Shown one piece after another: positions 33,761 through 40,788 of a stretch of 53,840 bases of DNA. Location: positions 1-53,840 of IMG/VR virus record IMGVR_UViG_3300007511_000030, one strand, 5' to 3'. This DNA is from a virus. The notes beneath the pieces were generated by a model. The model made no database searches, was not told where the DNA came from, and saw nothing but the letters and a program-made list of their open reading frames with translations. Every line of letters starts with the position of its first letter. The stretch's first letter is position 1. Both the position numbers and the translations under genes were made by a program.

Positions 33761-34834
33761 TTACCTTACAACTTTTATGTGACCACAACTTTCGGGTGCA
33801 TCTAGTAGTACGTCATCGAATGTCACCCACTTCAATCCATTGATCGCACTCGTTAAATTCTTTGGCGCCAGATGTGAATACCGCATCACCATCGCTAAAG
33901 TCTTGTGACCAAGCAGGTCGGCAACCTTCCTAATCCCCGTGTCGTTAATCACTAGATGTGAGGCGAAGGTATGTCGACAATCGTTTGGCACAAAGTCTTC
34001 GATCCCGCACTCATCCATCAGCGCAGAGAACCTGTCCTGAAACGTCTTGTCTGACCAACGCTCACCCCGCGCGTTCGGAAATACTAATCCATCTCGCGCT
34101 TTCTCATCAACAAACTTCATCACTTTCTCATGCACCGGAACCTGCCGACGCCTGAGCATCGAGCCCCGGCCCTTCCGAGTGCCGTACTCAAAAAACCACT
34201 GGCCGTCTTTCTCGAGAACCTTCCGATAATCCAGCCCCAACACCTCATTCAGACGGCCCCCCGTGTAAATCAGGGCAGTCAGCACTGGTCTGATGTCATC
34301 CTTGGCCGTTCTTAGCACCAGTTCGATCTCGAACAACTCCAGATATCGAACCCGCTGATCGTCGACCGTGGGCTTGCGCACCTTCGGAACCACCTTAATC
34401 ATCTCCAGTTCCCTGGCGTGATTGAACACACTGGACATCGCGCTCAGATCTCGTCTGATACTGCCGGGCTTGTTGCCGTTGTGTCTCTTCTTAACGTATG
34501 CAGCTACGTCAGTCGGCTTAATCTCCACCACTGGCGTATCTTTCCAGTAGTGCTTTTGTAGATTAACCATCCTTGCCTGAGTACCAGACACCCCTTCTGG
34601 CCGATCAAGGTAAGCATCAGCGCACTCAGAGAATGTCGTCTGATGCTCTGCTCCCTTGCCCGTGCTTAACAGAAGGCGACGCTCGATATCCAGACACTTG
34701 ATCCGCGCTTCTGCTATATCGCTTGGACGCAGACCAAGTTTCTTTCGATGGCGCACACCGTTGACATAGCCATCAGTACACAACCAACCGTCACGCTCTG
34801 TTACGCGAAGTCCGCTTCTTCTTGCCTTTGCCAT
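33761..34834 (-). CDS. int: tyrosine recombinase integrase
   Basis: The 357-residue product starts at ATG 34834 with GAAGGAGGG before it; the longer frame to 34909 lacks a site. An N-terminal SAM-like/core-binding domain (KHYWKDTPVVEIKPTDVAAYV-type) is followed by the catalytic domain: Arg194 in TGGRLNE, Arg287 and His288 in CRHTFAS, LGHKT, and Tyr319 in MRYSHL. It overlaps the LuxR-type gene by 44 bases, so its translation is coupled to that regulator. The adjacent tRNA-derived core at 33670-33710 is the expected attP. The enzyme would integrate and, with a directionality factor not seen here, excise the phage. Confidence 0.92.
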   Translation of the reverse strand: MAKARRSGLRVTERDGWLCTDGYVNGVRHRKKLGLRPSDIAEARIKCLDIERRLLLSTGKGAEHQTTFSECADAYLDRPEGVSGTQARMVNLQKHYWKDTPVVEIKPTDVAAYVKKRHNGNKPGSIRRDLSAMSSVFNHARELEMIKVVPKVRKPTVDDQRVRYLELFEIELVLRTAKDDIRPVLTALIYTGGRLNEVLGLDYRKVLEKDGQWFFEYGTRKGRGSMLRRRQVPVHEKVMKFVDEKARDGLVFPNARGERWSDKTFQDRFSALMDECGIEDFVPNDCRHTFASHLVINDTGIRKVADLLGHKTLAMVMRYSHLAPKNLTSAINGLKWVTFDDVLLDAPESCGHIKVVR

Positions 34835-35222
34835 TCGAGCCCTCCTTCGCCCAGTTTTTGGGAACCCCTCCCGAGATACCAACATACACATCGTCTGGCA
34901 TCTGCTCAAAGATCCGCGCTGCCTTCATTACAATCTGTGATCTCGACGTCACGCCGAACTTCTGAGCAATCGTTCTGACAAACACCTTCACTGTGTTTAT
35001 CGAAACGCCAAACCGTCCTGCTATCTCCGGGTTTGTTGCTCCCAACAAAAGCATCTGCAAACACTTGTGTTGCTTAGTCGTCAGCAGTCCAAGTGCTGTT
35101 GCCTCGTCAGAGTCAAGCACTGTTGCTCCCCCTGATTCTCCCGAGGCTAATGCCTCTACCATCCTCGTAAGTGTTTCAACTTTTACCTCAAGTATCGCAA
35201 GACGTTCTTCTTGCCTCGCCAT
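34791..35222 (-). CDS. LuxR-type HTH regulator coupled to integrase
   Basis: The 143-residue product has a short coiled coil (residues 5-28), then a LuxR-type helix-turn-helix (LTTKQHKCLQMLLLGATNPEIAGRFGVSINTVKVFVRTIAQKFGVTSRSQ in short parts, about residues 47-97), and a basic Lys/Arg-rich tail. No receiver or autoinducer domain is present, so it is an orphan HTH. AAGGGAGGCGAATT precedes the ATG. It overlaps the integrase start and probably controls lysogeny genes or the integrase itself; the basic tail is read in the integrase overlap. Confidence 0.8.
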   Translation of the reverse strand: MARQEERLAILEVKVETLTRMVEALASGESGGATVLDSDEATALGLLTTKQHKCLQMLLLGATNPEIAGRFGVSINTVKVFVRTIAQKFGVTSRSQIVMKAARIFEQMPDDVYVGISGGVPKNWAKEGSNGKGKKKRTSRNRA

Positions 35223-35246
35223 AATTCGCCTCCCTTATTTCTTCTT

Positions 35247-35303
35247 TCACGGAATCTGCGAAGCCCGCCCGCTTCGCGCTATCACAACAGGCGATTCATT
35301 CAT
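35247..35303 (-). CDS. 18-residue leader ORF ahead of the luxR-int pair
   Basis: A perfect AAGGAGG lies six to seven bases before an ATG that opens MNESPVVIARSGRASQIP and stops 24 bases before the regulator start. Within it a 7-bp hairpin GCGAAGC/GCTTCGC occurs (35258-35277). A strong ribosome site in such a small frame suggests a leader peptide whose translation affects the downstream genes. It could also be a remnant of a lost gene. Confidence 0.5.
   Translation of the reverse strand: MNESPVVIARSGRASQIP
35258..35277. other. hairpin within the luxR leader ORF
   Basis: GCGAAGC and GCTTCGC pair around six bases. No T-run follows on either strand, so it is more likely a translational or RNA-stability element than a terminator. 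Confidence 0.45.
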
Positions 35304-35390
35304 TTGCTACCTCCTTAGTCATTGATTGACTGTCTGAAATATCCCATAACACACCCGACTCCGCAACTCATTAGCCCTGACACGGGGCTT

Positions 35391-36038
35391 TTAAGGGGTT
35401 TTCCCGGTACTAAACAGTTGATCGAGGTCGTCCCAATCAAGGCTCATAACAGTCTCAACCACTGGCTTTGGCTCAGGTTTCGCCCAGACCCCTTCTGTAA
35501 ACGGCTTAGGCCACCGCACCTCCATCACAACGGTGTCAAACTCATTCACCCCCTCTGCTTCGTTGTACCTTGCGTGGAGTTCTCCCCTGTCGTCTTCGTC
35601 TTCTCCATCCCAGTCGATATTCCCACTCAACTGATACCCCCAGGGCTGAAAGAACTGCTCATTCAGGTAAAAGAGCCACTCTATGAAGGCGTAGTTCTTG
35701 CCATCAACTGCATAGAGCTCGTTTGAATCCCCCAGAATTTCATAATGGCACCACAACTCGGGACACCCTCCGGGGGAATGGTTGTAATTGGTGATGCTGT
35801 GATGATGATGTCCGTCTCTGCCTTCTTCTACGTCTTCGACACCGCCCACATAGAACTCGCCATCAATTCCAATGGGCAAGCCAACTGCTTCCCGCAGCGG
35901 GTCAGGCAACTTGGCCACCTCATCTTCGTCTCTCTCCATCCGTCTGGTCGTCATGAACGCATGTAGATACGCCTTGTGTTCCTCCGTTAGTGACGGTTTT
36001 ATTTCAATCATGCCATTAAAATCGGTGTGGTATCCCAT
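35391..36038 (-). CDS. conserved phage protein, unknown function
   Basis: The 215-residue product starts MGYHTDFNGMIEIKP and has FMTTRRMERD, DPLREAVGLPIGIDGEFYVGG and ELWCHYEI segments, followed by FIEWLFYLNEQFFQPWGYQLSG. I recall this pattern from conserved phage proteins of unknown function. The C-terminal end (SLDWDDLDQLFS) resembles the end of the gene at 38394 (TSWDELDSMFG), perhaps a docking motif. AGGAGG precedes the start. It is the last gene before the regulator-integrase module. Confidence 0.7.
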   Translation of the reverse strand: MGYHTDFNGMIEIKPSLTEEHKAYLHAFMTTRRMERDEDEVAKLPDPLREAVGLPIGIDGEFYVGGVEDVEEGRDGHHHHSITNYNHSPGGCPELWCHYEILGDSNELYAVDGKNYAFIEWLFYLNEQFFQPWGYQLSGNIDWDGEDEDDRGELHARYNEAEGVNEFDTVVMEVRWPKPFTEGVWAKPEPKPVVETVMSLDWDDLDQLFSTGKTP

Positions 36039-36052
36039 CAGTTTGCCTCCTG

Positions 36053-36301
36053 TTAAATGCCCCTGTACGCAGCTTCATGCCATTCATGATGCACATCAAC
36101 ACCATATCTTTTGCACAACTTGTTCCACCTTGCGACTGCCATCTTGCGGTTCGCGCGAGCCTGCGACTTACTGGCTTCGCCATCCCACTGGATGCTTTCT
36201 TCTGCCAACGAACTTGCAGCGTCTTCGAACTCGTCACGCACTGATGACGGCAAGCCGTCAAACTTTGCTACTTGCGCCCGAAACTCCGTCTCGAAATCCA
36301 T
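36053..36301 (-). CDS. small helical protein, unknown function
   Basis: The 82-residue product is helical and rather acidic at the start, basic near the end (KMAVARWNKLCKRYG). AAGGAGG lies eight bases before the ATG, which overlaps the previous stop by one base. No family is recognised; a small DNA-modulating or host-takeover role is common for such genes but unproven here. Confidence 0.6.
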   Translation of the reverse strand: MDFETEFRAQVAKFDGLPSSVRDEFEDAASSLAEESIQWDGEASKSQARANRKMAVARWNKLCKRYGVDVHHEWHEAAYRGI

Positions 36302-36612
36302 TATGTTGCCTCCTTGACGTCCTCTTCCACATCAATAACCTCATACTCGTCCTCATGAGGATCGCGCTTGTGGACTTGGTAAGCCATGCACTCGCCCCAC
36401 ATACTCTCGTCATCGAGCGCGCTACATTCACCTGACTCAAGTTGATGTTGGAATCTTTCCACCGCTGACTCCTTGCTCGTACCCTCGATTTGAATAGTGG
36501 TAACAAGCGTGATCTTTCTTGCGATCACGAGGTTGTACAGTATCGGATCTGCCCCCTGATACGGGTCATTTGCAATCGCATCAGCCAGTGACTCTTCCCA
36601 ATCTTTACTCAT
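36301..36612 (-). CDS. small acidic protein, unknown function
   Basis: The 103-residue product has a central beta-like stretch (YNLVIARKITLVTTIQIEG) and an acidic C-terminus (EYEVIDVEEDVKE). Its ribosome site GGGAG belongs to a 30-base sequence repeated before the previous gene start (36621-36650 and 36907-36936). It overlaps the next upstream gene by eight bases. Confidence 0.6.
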   Translation of the reverse strand: MSKDWEESLADAIANDPYQGADPILYNLVIARKITLVTTIQIEGTSKESAVERFQHQLESGECSALDDESMWGECMAYQVHKRDPHEDEYEVIDVEEDVKEAT

Positions 36613-36898
36613 CGTCGTTTCTCCCGTGCTTCCAAGAATTGTTTAGCCCCCACTGATGACGAAGGTCACTATCGAAAACATTATCACACGTCCATGTATC
36701 AGTATGGACACCATCAGCATTGAAATACTCAATACGGAGGGGAGCAGCCTCTTCATCAATATCATGTCCTAATTCATTGATAACTGCATTACGGCATTCA
36801 ACTTCATCACGGACATCAAACTGCACAATTCGATTGGCACCGAGTATGTTACGATACTGAGCAATGTAACTCTCTGCATATGCACGAATAATCGGCAT
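36605..36898 (-). CDS. small protein, unknown function
   Basis: The 97-residue product begins MPIIRAYAESYIAQYRNIL and looks like an alpha/beta protein (NRIVQFDVRDEVECRNAVI). Its ribosome site lies in the second copy of the 30-base repeat. The first copy lies inside its 3' end, where it encodes WGLNNSWKHG. Confidence 0.6.
   Translation of the reverse strand: MPIIRAYAESYIAQYRNILGANRIVQFDVRDEVECRNAVINELGHDIDEEAAPLRIEYFNADGVHTDTWTCDNVFDSDLRHQWGLNNSWKHGRNDDE
36621..36650 (-). repeat. 30-bp direct repeat, copy A, carrying a ribosome site
   Basis: Identical over 30 bases to 36907-36936. Both copies lie 9 bases before a start codon and supply its GGGAG. They are translated in different frames in the two upstream genes, so conservation acts on DNA or RNA rather than protein. 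Confidence 0.85.
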
Positions 36899-37101
36899 TA
36901 CTTCACCTCCCGTGCTTCCAAGAATTGTTTAGCCCCACCGTGCGAAAATGAATTGCCATCAATCACCACTACACGCTTCGGCGAATACGTAGAGCCAAGC
37001 GGGTGGTGCTTCCGATATCCCCCGCGTGGGTTACTAATTGCGCGAGCCGACAGTCCCAAATATTTCGCACGAATGACAAGCGCATCGACTTTCTTACTCA
37101 T
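36898..37101 (-). CDS. small basic protein, unknown function
   Basis: The 67-residue product is basic and Gly/Ser-rich (SNPRGGYRKHHPLGSTYSPKRVVVIDG) with a helical C-terminus (GGAKQFLEA) that is encoded by the 30-base repeat. The start overlaps the previous gene by eight bases. It may bind nucleic acid; no family is recognised. Confidence 0.6.
   Translation of the reverse strand: MSKKVDALVIRAKYLGLSARAISNPRGGYRKHHPLGSTYSPKRVVVIDGNSFSHGGAKQFLEAREVK
36907..36936 (-). repeat. 30-bp direct repeat, copy B
   Basis: Second copy of the element described for 36621-36650, lying at the 3' end of the gene at 36898 and just upstream of the start at 36898. Confidence 0.85.
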
Positions 37102-37450
37102 CTCTACCCTCCGTTTCGCACTCGGAAAATATTTTGTGTACCCCCTTTGTTTTGCATACAGCGTCGTGGTAACACGGGTAAACCTGCTGAATCAGTTTCC
37201 CATTAAAACGAAACTCAATCTCCGGGCACATGGTCAACATGTAATCAAGGATGCGTTCGTACCCTTCGTAGGCGTTGTCGTCTGGGTTCGTATAGTGTTC
37301 GCCATTCTTGGCTTCCTCTATATATTTTTCATCGCCCATCACGGTTTCAATCGCATTGAACAAGTTGTACACATTCCCGTCTGGCCCTTCGAGATCAATC
37401 ATGTAGTCAGGCCCGCTCTCATCACCGTATCGCTTATGTTTTTTCCACAT
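37094..37450 (-). CDS. small acidic protein, unknown function
   Basis: The 118-residue product begins MWKKHKRYGDESGPDYMID and is otherwise acidic with aromatic residues (NLFNAIETVMGDEKYIEEAKNG; ERILDYMLTMCPEIEFRFNG). AGGAGGACGAAG precedes the ATG. It overlaps the next gene by eight bases. No motif is recognised. Confidence 0.6.
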   Translation of the reverse strand: MWKKHKRYGDESGPDYMIDLEGPDGNVYNLFNAIETVMGDEKYIEEAKNGEHYTNPDDNAYEGYERILDYMLTMCPEIEFRFNGKLIQQVYPCYHDAVCKTKGVHKIFSECETEGRDE

Positions 37451-37464
37451 CTTCGTCCTCCTGT

Positions 37465-37878
37465 TTAGTTGCCAAACCGCTTTACATGATTAAGAACTTC
37501 CGCAACGCCATCTGCATACCCCTGTCGATAAGCGGGGTTGTCACCGATCTGCTCAGGTAAATACCCCTTGAGCCACTTGTCATCCAACTTACGGATCAGT
37601 TCATCAATGGCAGTTAGATCGTCGTTACGCACGTCCTCTACGATGTGCCCCAACACTCGCGAAAGTAACTTCTCCCTTTCCATGTCTTTTGTCATCGTCA
37701 GTTCATACTCAAGAACATCGCCTTCACAAAAGTTGCTCCACCCTTCCTTCCAATCGGACGCTTCATAAGGAACCCACTCCGGGCCACGGTCGCTGTTGAT
37801 GTGGTCAACGACGCGGTCGAGTGTCCAATAGTGAACGTCGCCATCAAGGTGAACTTCGTAGATTGTTTTCTTACTCAT
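37465..37878 (-). CDS. small acidic protein, unknown function
   Basis: The 137-residue product starts at the second of two in-frame ATGs, because GGAGGA then sits six bases upstream; the first ATG (37884) touches it. The N-terminal domain has YEVHLDGDVHYWTLDRVVDHI, followed by KEGWSNFCEGDVLEYELTM and a helical C-terminus. The overlap with the previous gene is eight bases. Function unknown. Confidence 0.6.
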   Translation of the reverse strand: MSKKTIYEVHLDGDVHYWTLDRVVDHINSDRGPEWVPYEASDWKEGWSNFCEGDVLEYELTMTKDMEREKLLSRVLGHIVEDVRNDDLTAIDELIRKLDDKWLKGYLPEQIGDNPAYRQGYADGVAEVLNHVKRFGN

Positions 37879-38143
37879 CGTCATCCTCCTCCTTCATTGG
37901 CCGATACGCCACGATGAGAAAATCCGCACCGTGAATGAAAGCGTCTCGATTAACGTGATCGCAAAACTCATCGCTGATATCCAACATTTCCTCCGCAACA
38001 TTCTGGCCACGGTAATCAAACTTGCAGCCCACAAACGTCGGCTCATCGAGCGTGATCCAGTCGTTCTTTGCGATCTCCTTGACCTGCGCTTTCGCCAGCG
38101 TCAGTCCCTTGTAGTCAGTTTTTACTTGCTCTTTCGTTCTCAT
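37871..38143 (-). CDS. small protein, unknown function
   Basis: The 90-residue product starts at ATG 38143 with AGGAGG eight bases upstream, not at 38182. It begins MRTKEQVKTDYKGLTLAKAQ and contains NDWITLDEPTFVGCKFDYRG. It ends in an acidic tail (MKEEDDDE) that overlaps the next start. No family is recognised. Confidence 0.6.
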   Translation of the reverse strand: MRTKEQVKTDYKGLTLAKAQVKEIAKNDWITLDEPTFVGCKFDYRGQNVAEEMLDISDEFCDHVNRDAFIHGADFLIVAYRPMKEEDDDE

Positions 38144-38145
38144 AA

Positions 38146-38397
38146 TTAGCCTCCTATAAAAGCATTGACGTAGTACCACCAAGATCCAATAACGGACTCG
38201 AGCCCAAGCAACAACAACAGCACGAACAAAACAGAATCAGTGAAGTTCAGACGGAGACTGTGCAACTCCTGATAACAGCGCCCGTCATCACTAAGTTCTT
38301 CGAGTTCAGACAACGCCTCGCGCATCTCGTCTGGCAAGTCCTTGTCGTCTGGGTAGACCCGCTTAACAACAGAAATGTGGAAGCGCCAACGCCTCAT
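38146..38397 (-). CDS. small membrane protein, unknown function
   Basis: The 83-residue product has a charged cytosolic N-terminal 50 residues and one C-terminal membrane helix (SVLFVLLLLLGLESVIGSWW, about residues 55-74). It could be a host-envelope or exclusion protein. The start overlaps the previous gene by four bases. Confidence 0.6.
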   Translation of the reverse strand: MRRWRFHISVVKRVYPDDKDLPDEMREALSELEELSDDGRCYQELHSLRLNFTDSVLFVLLLLLGLESVIGSWWYYVNAFIGG

Positions 38398-38933
38398 GCT
38401 GCACTCCCAAACATGGAATCCAGTTCATCCCATGAAGTGTCCGTCTCGATGTATCCCGGCCCGTCATGAGCCAGTGGTGCACGCAAGACAGTGGTGTCTT
38501 CCGTGTCCGGGTAGGTAATCAGCGTCGCGGGCCTACCAGTTTCGATGGCAACGCCAGTGGCCCAAGCGACTATGAACTGCTCCCGCTGTCTTACCTGGCT
38601 ACTGTGTGTGATCCAGTCGCCTGGGTGCGACCCAGATTTGTCATGAAGCGTCGTAGCCCAGACCCGGTATGCAGTAAACTCTTTTTTGAATTTGCCTTTG
38701 AATTTTTCGAGACCGGCCCAATTATTTTTGAGCCATTTCTCGGAACCGACCGGCTCTTCATCAAACAAGCAGGGTCGAATTATCAGCGCCGTCATCCAAG
38801 CGCCACCGGGATAATGCGTTTCGATAGCGACCGAGCCACCGTACCCTTGTCGTGAAGTTTCTTTTGTTTCCTGATGACCGTCCCAGTCAAGCCCTTGCGC
38901 TTTCGATTTGAAAAGTCCTCGTGATACCGTCAT
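38394..38933 (-). CDS. conserved phage-type protein, unknown function
   Basis: The 179-residue product starts at ATG 38933 (AGGAGGCAATTCA upstream). It has aromatic and Gly-rich beta-like segments (GYGGSVAIETHYPGGAWMTALIIRP), a LHDKSGSHPGDWITHSSQVRQ loop and a C-terminal TSWDELDSMFG motif also seen in the gene at 35391. It lies beyond a 143-base gap that has a hairpin and a 26-residue ORF. Function unknown. Confidence 0.6.
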   Translation of the reverse strand: MTVSRGLFKSKAQGLDWDGHQETKETSRQGYGGSVAIETHYPGGAWMTALIIRPCLFDEEPVGSEKWLKNNWAGLEKFKGKFKKEFTAYRVWATTLHDKSGSHPGDWITHSSQVRQREQFIVAWATGVAIETGRPATLITYPDTEDTTVLRAPLAHDGPGYIETDTSWDELDSMFGSAA

Positions 38934-38974
38934 TGAATTGCCTCCTAGCAAAATGAGATGGATGGATGGTGAGT

Positions 38975-39029
38975 GCCCGCCTTACAGGGATAGTTCATGA
39001 TGAGCAACAGTTGGCCCATCGAGGCGGGC
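38975..39029 (-). other. long-range stem with inner hairpin upstream of 38394 gene
   Basis: GCCCGCCT (38975-38982) and AGGCGGGC (39022-39029) form a perfect 8-bp stem, and GATGGGC/GCTCATC pairs inside. Together they could form a two-stem RNA in the only larger gap of this operon, possibly with the mini-ORF. Confidence 0.4.
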
Positions 39030-39062
39030 TTGAATCAGGATCTCACCCAAACCCTCAGTCAT
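38982..39062 (-). CDS. 26-residue mini-ORF in an operon gap
   Basis: MTEGLGEILIQARLDGPTVAHHELSL has an ATG with TTGGATT before it, a weak site. It stops within the hairpin. It may be a leader peptide, a real micro-protein or chance; the regular amphipathic look is the only support. Confidence 0.3.
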   Translation of the reverse strand: MTEGLGEILIQARLDGPTVAHHELSL

Positions 39063-39076
39063 AATCCAACTGCTGC

Positions 39077-39511
39077 TTAAGCCGCTTTCGATGCGGGTAC
39101 TAACCTTTTCAACTTGGTGAGACAGTCAGCAAATGCACTGTACGAATTGAGTTCAGCCACATCCTCGAAGTCGAGCGTCATTGAGCCCGCTTCGTAAGAC
39201 ACTGAAGATCCCGTCTGGTGGGTGCAGATGGCATACCGGCGATCCTCCTGCGGATACTTGATGCCGATCACACAGATGTCACCGCTCTCCATCTTGCCTG
39301 TGTCCCGCAACCACTGGCCGTTGATGGCGTACGGACCCGTCTGACTCGGGTCAACGTCATCCACCTTCTTGATCCAATACGGTTGCGAAGATCCCTTCCC
39401 CTTCTTCATTTTCAATATCGGCGCGAGCAGATCAGAACATTCCTTCTTCTCTGCTTTGTTCATACCACCGACGATCTTGACCACCATTGCCACGCTTTTG
39501 CTTACGCTCAT
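39077..39511 (-). CDS. phage protein, unknown function
   Basis: The 144-residue product is basic-then-acidic with KKVDDVDPSQTGPYAINGQWLRDTG, followed by ICVIGIKYPQEDRRYAICTHQTG (a beta fold). AAGGAGGTTGC precedes the ATG, which overlaps the previous gene by four bases. No catalytic motif is seen. Confidence 0.6.
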   Translation of the reverse strand: MSVSKSVAMVVKIVGGMNKAEKKECSDLLAPILKMKKGKGSSQPYWIKKVDDVDPSQTGPYAINGQWLRDTGKMESGDICVIGIKYPQEDRRYAICTHQTGSSVSYEAGSMTLDFEDVAELNSYSAFADCLTKLKRLVPASKAA

Positions 39512-40053
39512 GCAACCTCCTTAAGGTTGAGTGTGATGTTGTGATTCTCAGAGAGCACGCGTTTTCCCTTCCGGGTTATCGAGTACCCATAGACTCCATT
39601 TCTTTGAGTCGTGCCATTGCCATTCATACGTTCCCGCTCGACCAACAACGCTGTCACCATTCGCATCAGTACATTCGTCTGAGCAGCCCCGTGACCCTTC
39701 TCGTAGTCTTCGTCGCACAAGACTGCGATCTCCTTGGTCGTGCATGGCTCTTCATACTTGGACAAGAGGTCCAGGTACTTGAACTCCCGCTCATTTAACT
39801 CGGGGAGTTCCTCATCCAGACGACCCTTCTGTCGATGGCTCTTGTTGTTCGACGGTGCGGAAATCTTTGGGAGCGCTTTCTTCGGACTCGTTACGACATT
39901 GCCGGATTCTGCGATCCCGAAGGACACTCCCGGCAACACGGCCACCCCATAAGTTCCGTCTGATGAGACAACCAGAATGTCTCCCTTGCGGGCGGTGATG
40001 TCCTGCTTGACCTCGATTGCCAGTACGTCGTGCTTGATTGTGAGTTGGGTCAT
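39508..40053 (-). CDS. phage protein with winged-helix-like C-terminus
   Basis: The 181-residue product has an N-terminal beta domain (KQDITARKGDILVVSSDGTYGVAVL), a linker with basic KSHRQKG, and a C-terminal HTH-like region (NEREFKYLDLLSKYEEPCTTKEIAVL, ending in YGYSITRKGKRVL). This is the pattern of winged-helix proteins that tether DNA or a partner. AGGAAAAGCA precedes the ATG; it overlaps the next gene by four bases. Confidence 0.6.
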   Translation of the reverse strand: MTQLTIKHDVLAIEVKQDITARKGDILVVSSDGTYGVAVLPGVSFGIAESGNVVTSPKKALPKISAPSNNKSHRQKGRLDEELPELNEREFKYLDLLSKYEEPCTTKEIAVLCDEDYEKGHGAAQTNVLMRMVTALLVERERMNGNGTTQRNGVYGYSITRKGKRVLSENHNITLNLKEVA

Positions 40054-40598
40054 TGCTTTTCCTCTTTCGTGTTGACAATGATGGAGAGCGCGCGCCCTCC
40101 GGTTTTCTCAAGATCGCCTTCTTCCAATGCGCCTTTCAGGAAGGCTCGAAGATGATCCGTGTGCTTTCCCCCATCGATCCAGATATCGAGATCCCGAAAC
40201 GAGTTGTCGATTGATTGGAGTGCGTAATCCACAAAGTCTTCTAGCAGTTCGGGATCAACTTCCAGACGACCGTTGCGCGAGTTATCTTCGATGTCATCCA
40301 ACAACGTCTGCTCGAGGGTGTATCCGTACGTTGGTTTCGTTTTGGTCGTGCTCGTTGTGGTGTGCTTTGACCAGTCGTACGGCTCGTTGTCGTACTCGTA
40401 GTCACTGGCCCGTCCGAACATATCCCTGCTTCCATAGTCCCAATACGAAGGGCCACTTCCACGAGACGGTGTGTCTCTCCAATATGTGTCGCTCGAATAA
40501 CTTGTTTTCTTTGGCTTCACCTTCGGCTTGTCCTCGAACAGATCGTCAAGCGCCTTTGATGTGATCGCATCCACTTGCTTGTTGTCGCCTTTACTCAT
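40050..40598 (-). CDS. phage protein, disordered N-terminus, unknown function
   Basis: The 182-residue product starts with a charged stretch having ALDDLFEDK, then a long Ser/Tyr/Thr-rich low-complexity region (residues 30-90) and a helical C-terminus (LLDDIEDNSRNGRLEVDPELLEDFVDYALQ). AGGAGAAAAAACC precedes the ATG. Its neighbours are the AAA+ and VWA genes. Function unknown. Confidence 0.6.
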   Translation of the reverse strand: MSKGDNKQVDAITSKALDDLFEDKPKVKPKKTSYSSDTYWRDTPSRGSGPSYWDYGSRDMFGRASDYEYDNEPYDWSKHTTTSTTKTKPTYGYTLEQTLLDDIEDNSRNGRLEVDPELLEDFVDYALQSIDNSFRDLDIWIDGGKHTDHLRAFLKGALEEGDLEKTGGRALSIIVNTKEEKQ

Positions 40599-40788
40599 GG
40601 TTTTTTCTCCTGCTTGATTGCGTTTCCACTTCTCGACATATCTCCTGTACTTTCTTGATGTCTACGTGCCGGATCTTCCGCGCCCTTACTACCTTGGCCA
40701 CTTGAATCCAGAATTCCCATGGTCGCTTGGGCCAGTGCTTCATCCACTCACTGTCGACCGTGCCTACTGATTTTTTCTTCGGCCCCAT
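40591..40788 (-). CDS. small basic protein, unknown function
   Basis: The 65-residue product is basic and helical with many Trp (MKHWPKRPWEFWIQVAKVV) and overlaps both neighbours: its ATG shares bases with the CobT-like stop (TAATG) and its end overlaps the gene at 40050. It may be a small partner of the VWA protein. Confidence 0.6.
   Translation of the reverse strand: MGPKKKSVGTVDSEWMKHWPKRPWEFWIQVAKVVRARKIRHVDIKKVQEICREVETQSSRRKNHE

Noticed and set aside
35369-35388. rightward terminator AGCCC...GGGCTTTT
   Set aside because: No + strand gene ends there, and the stem is only five bases. It may be chance.
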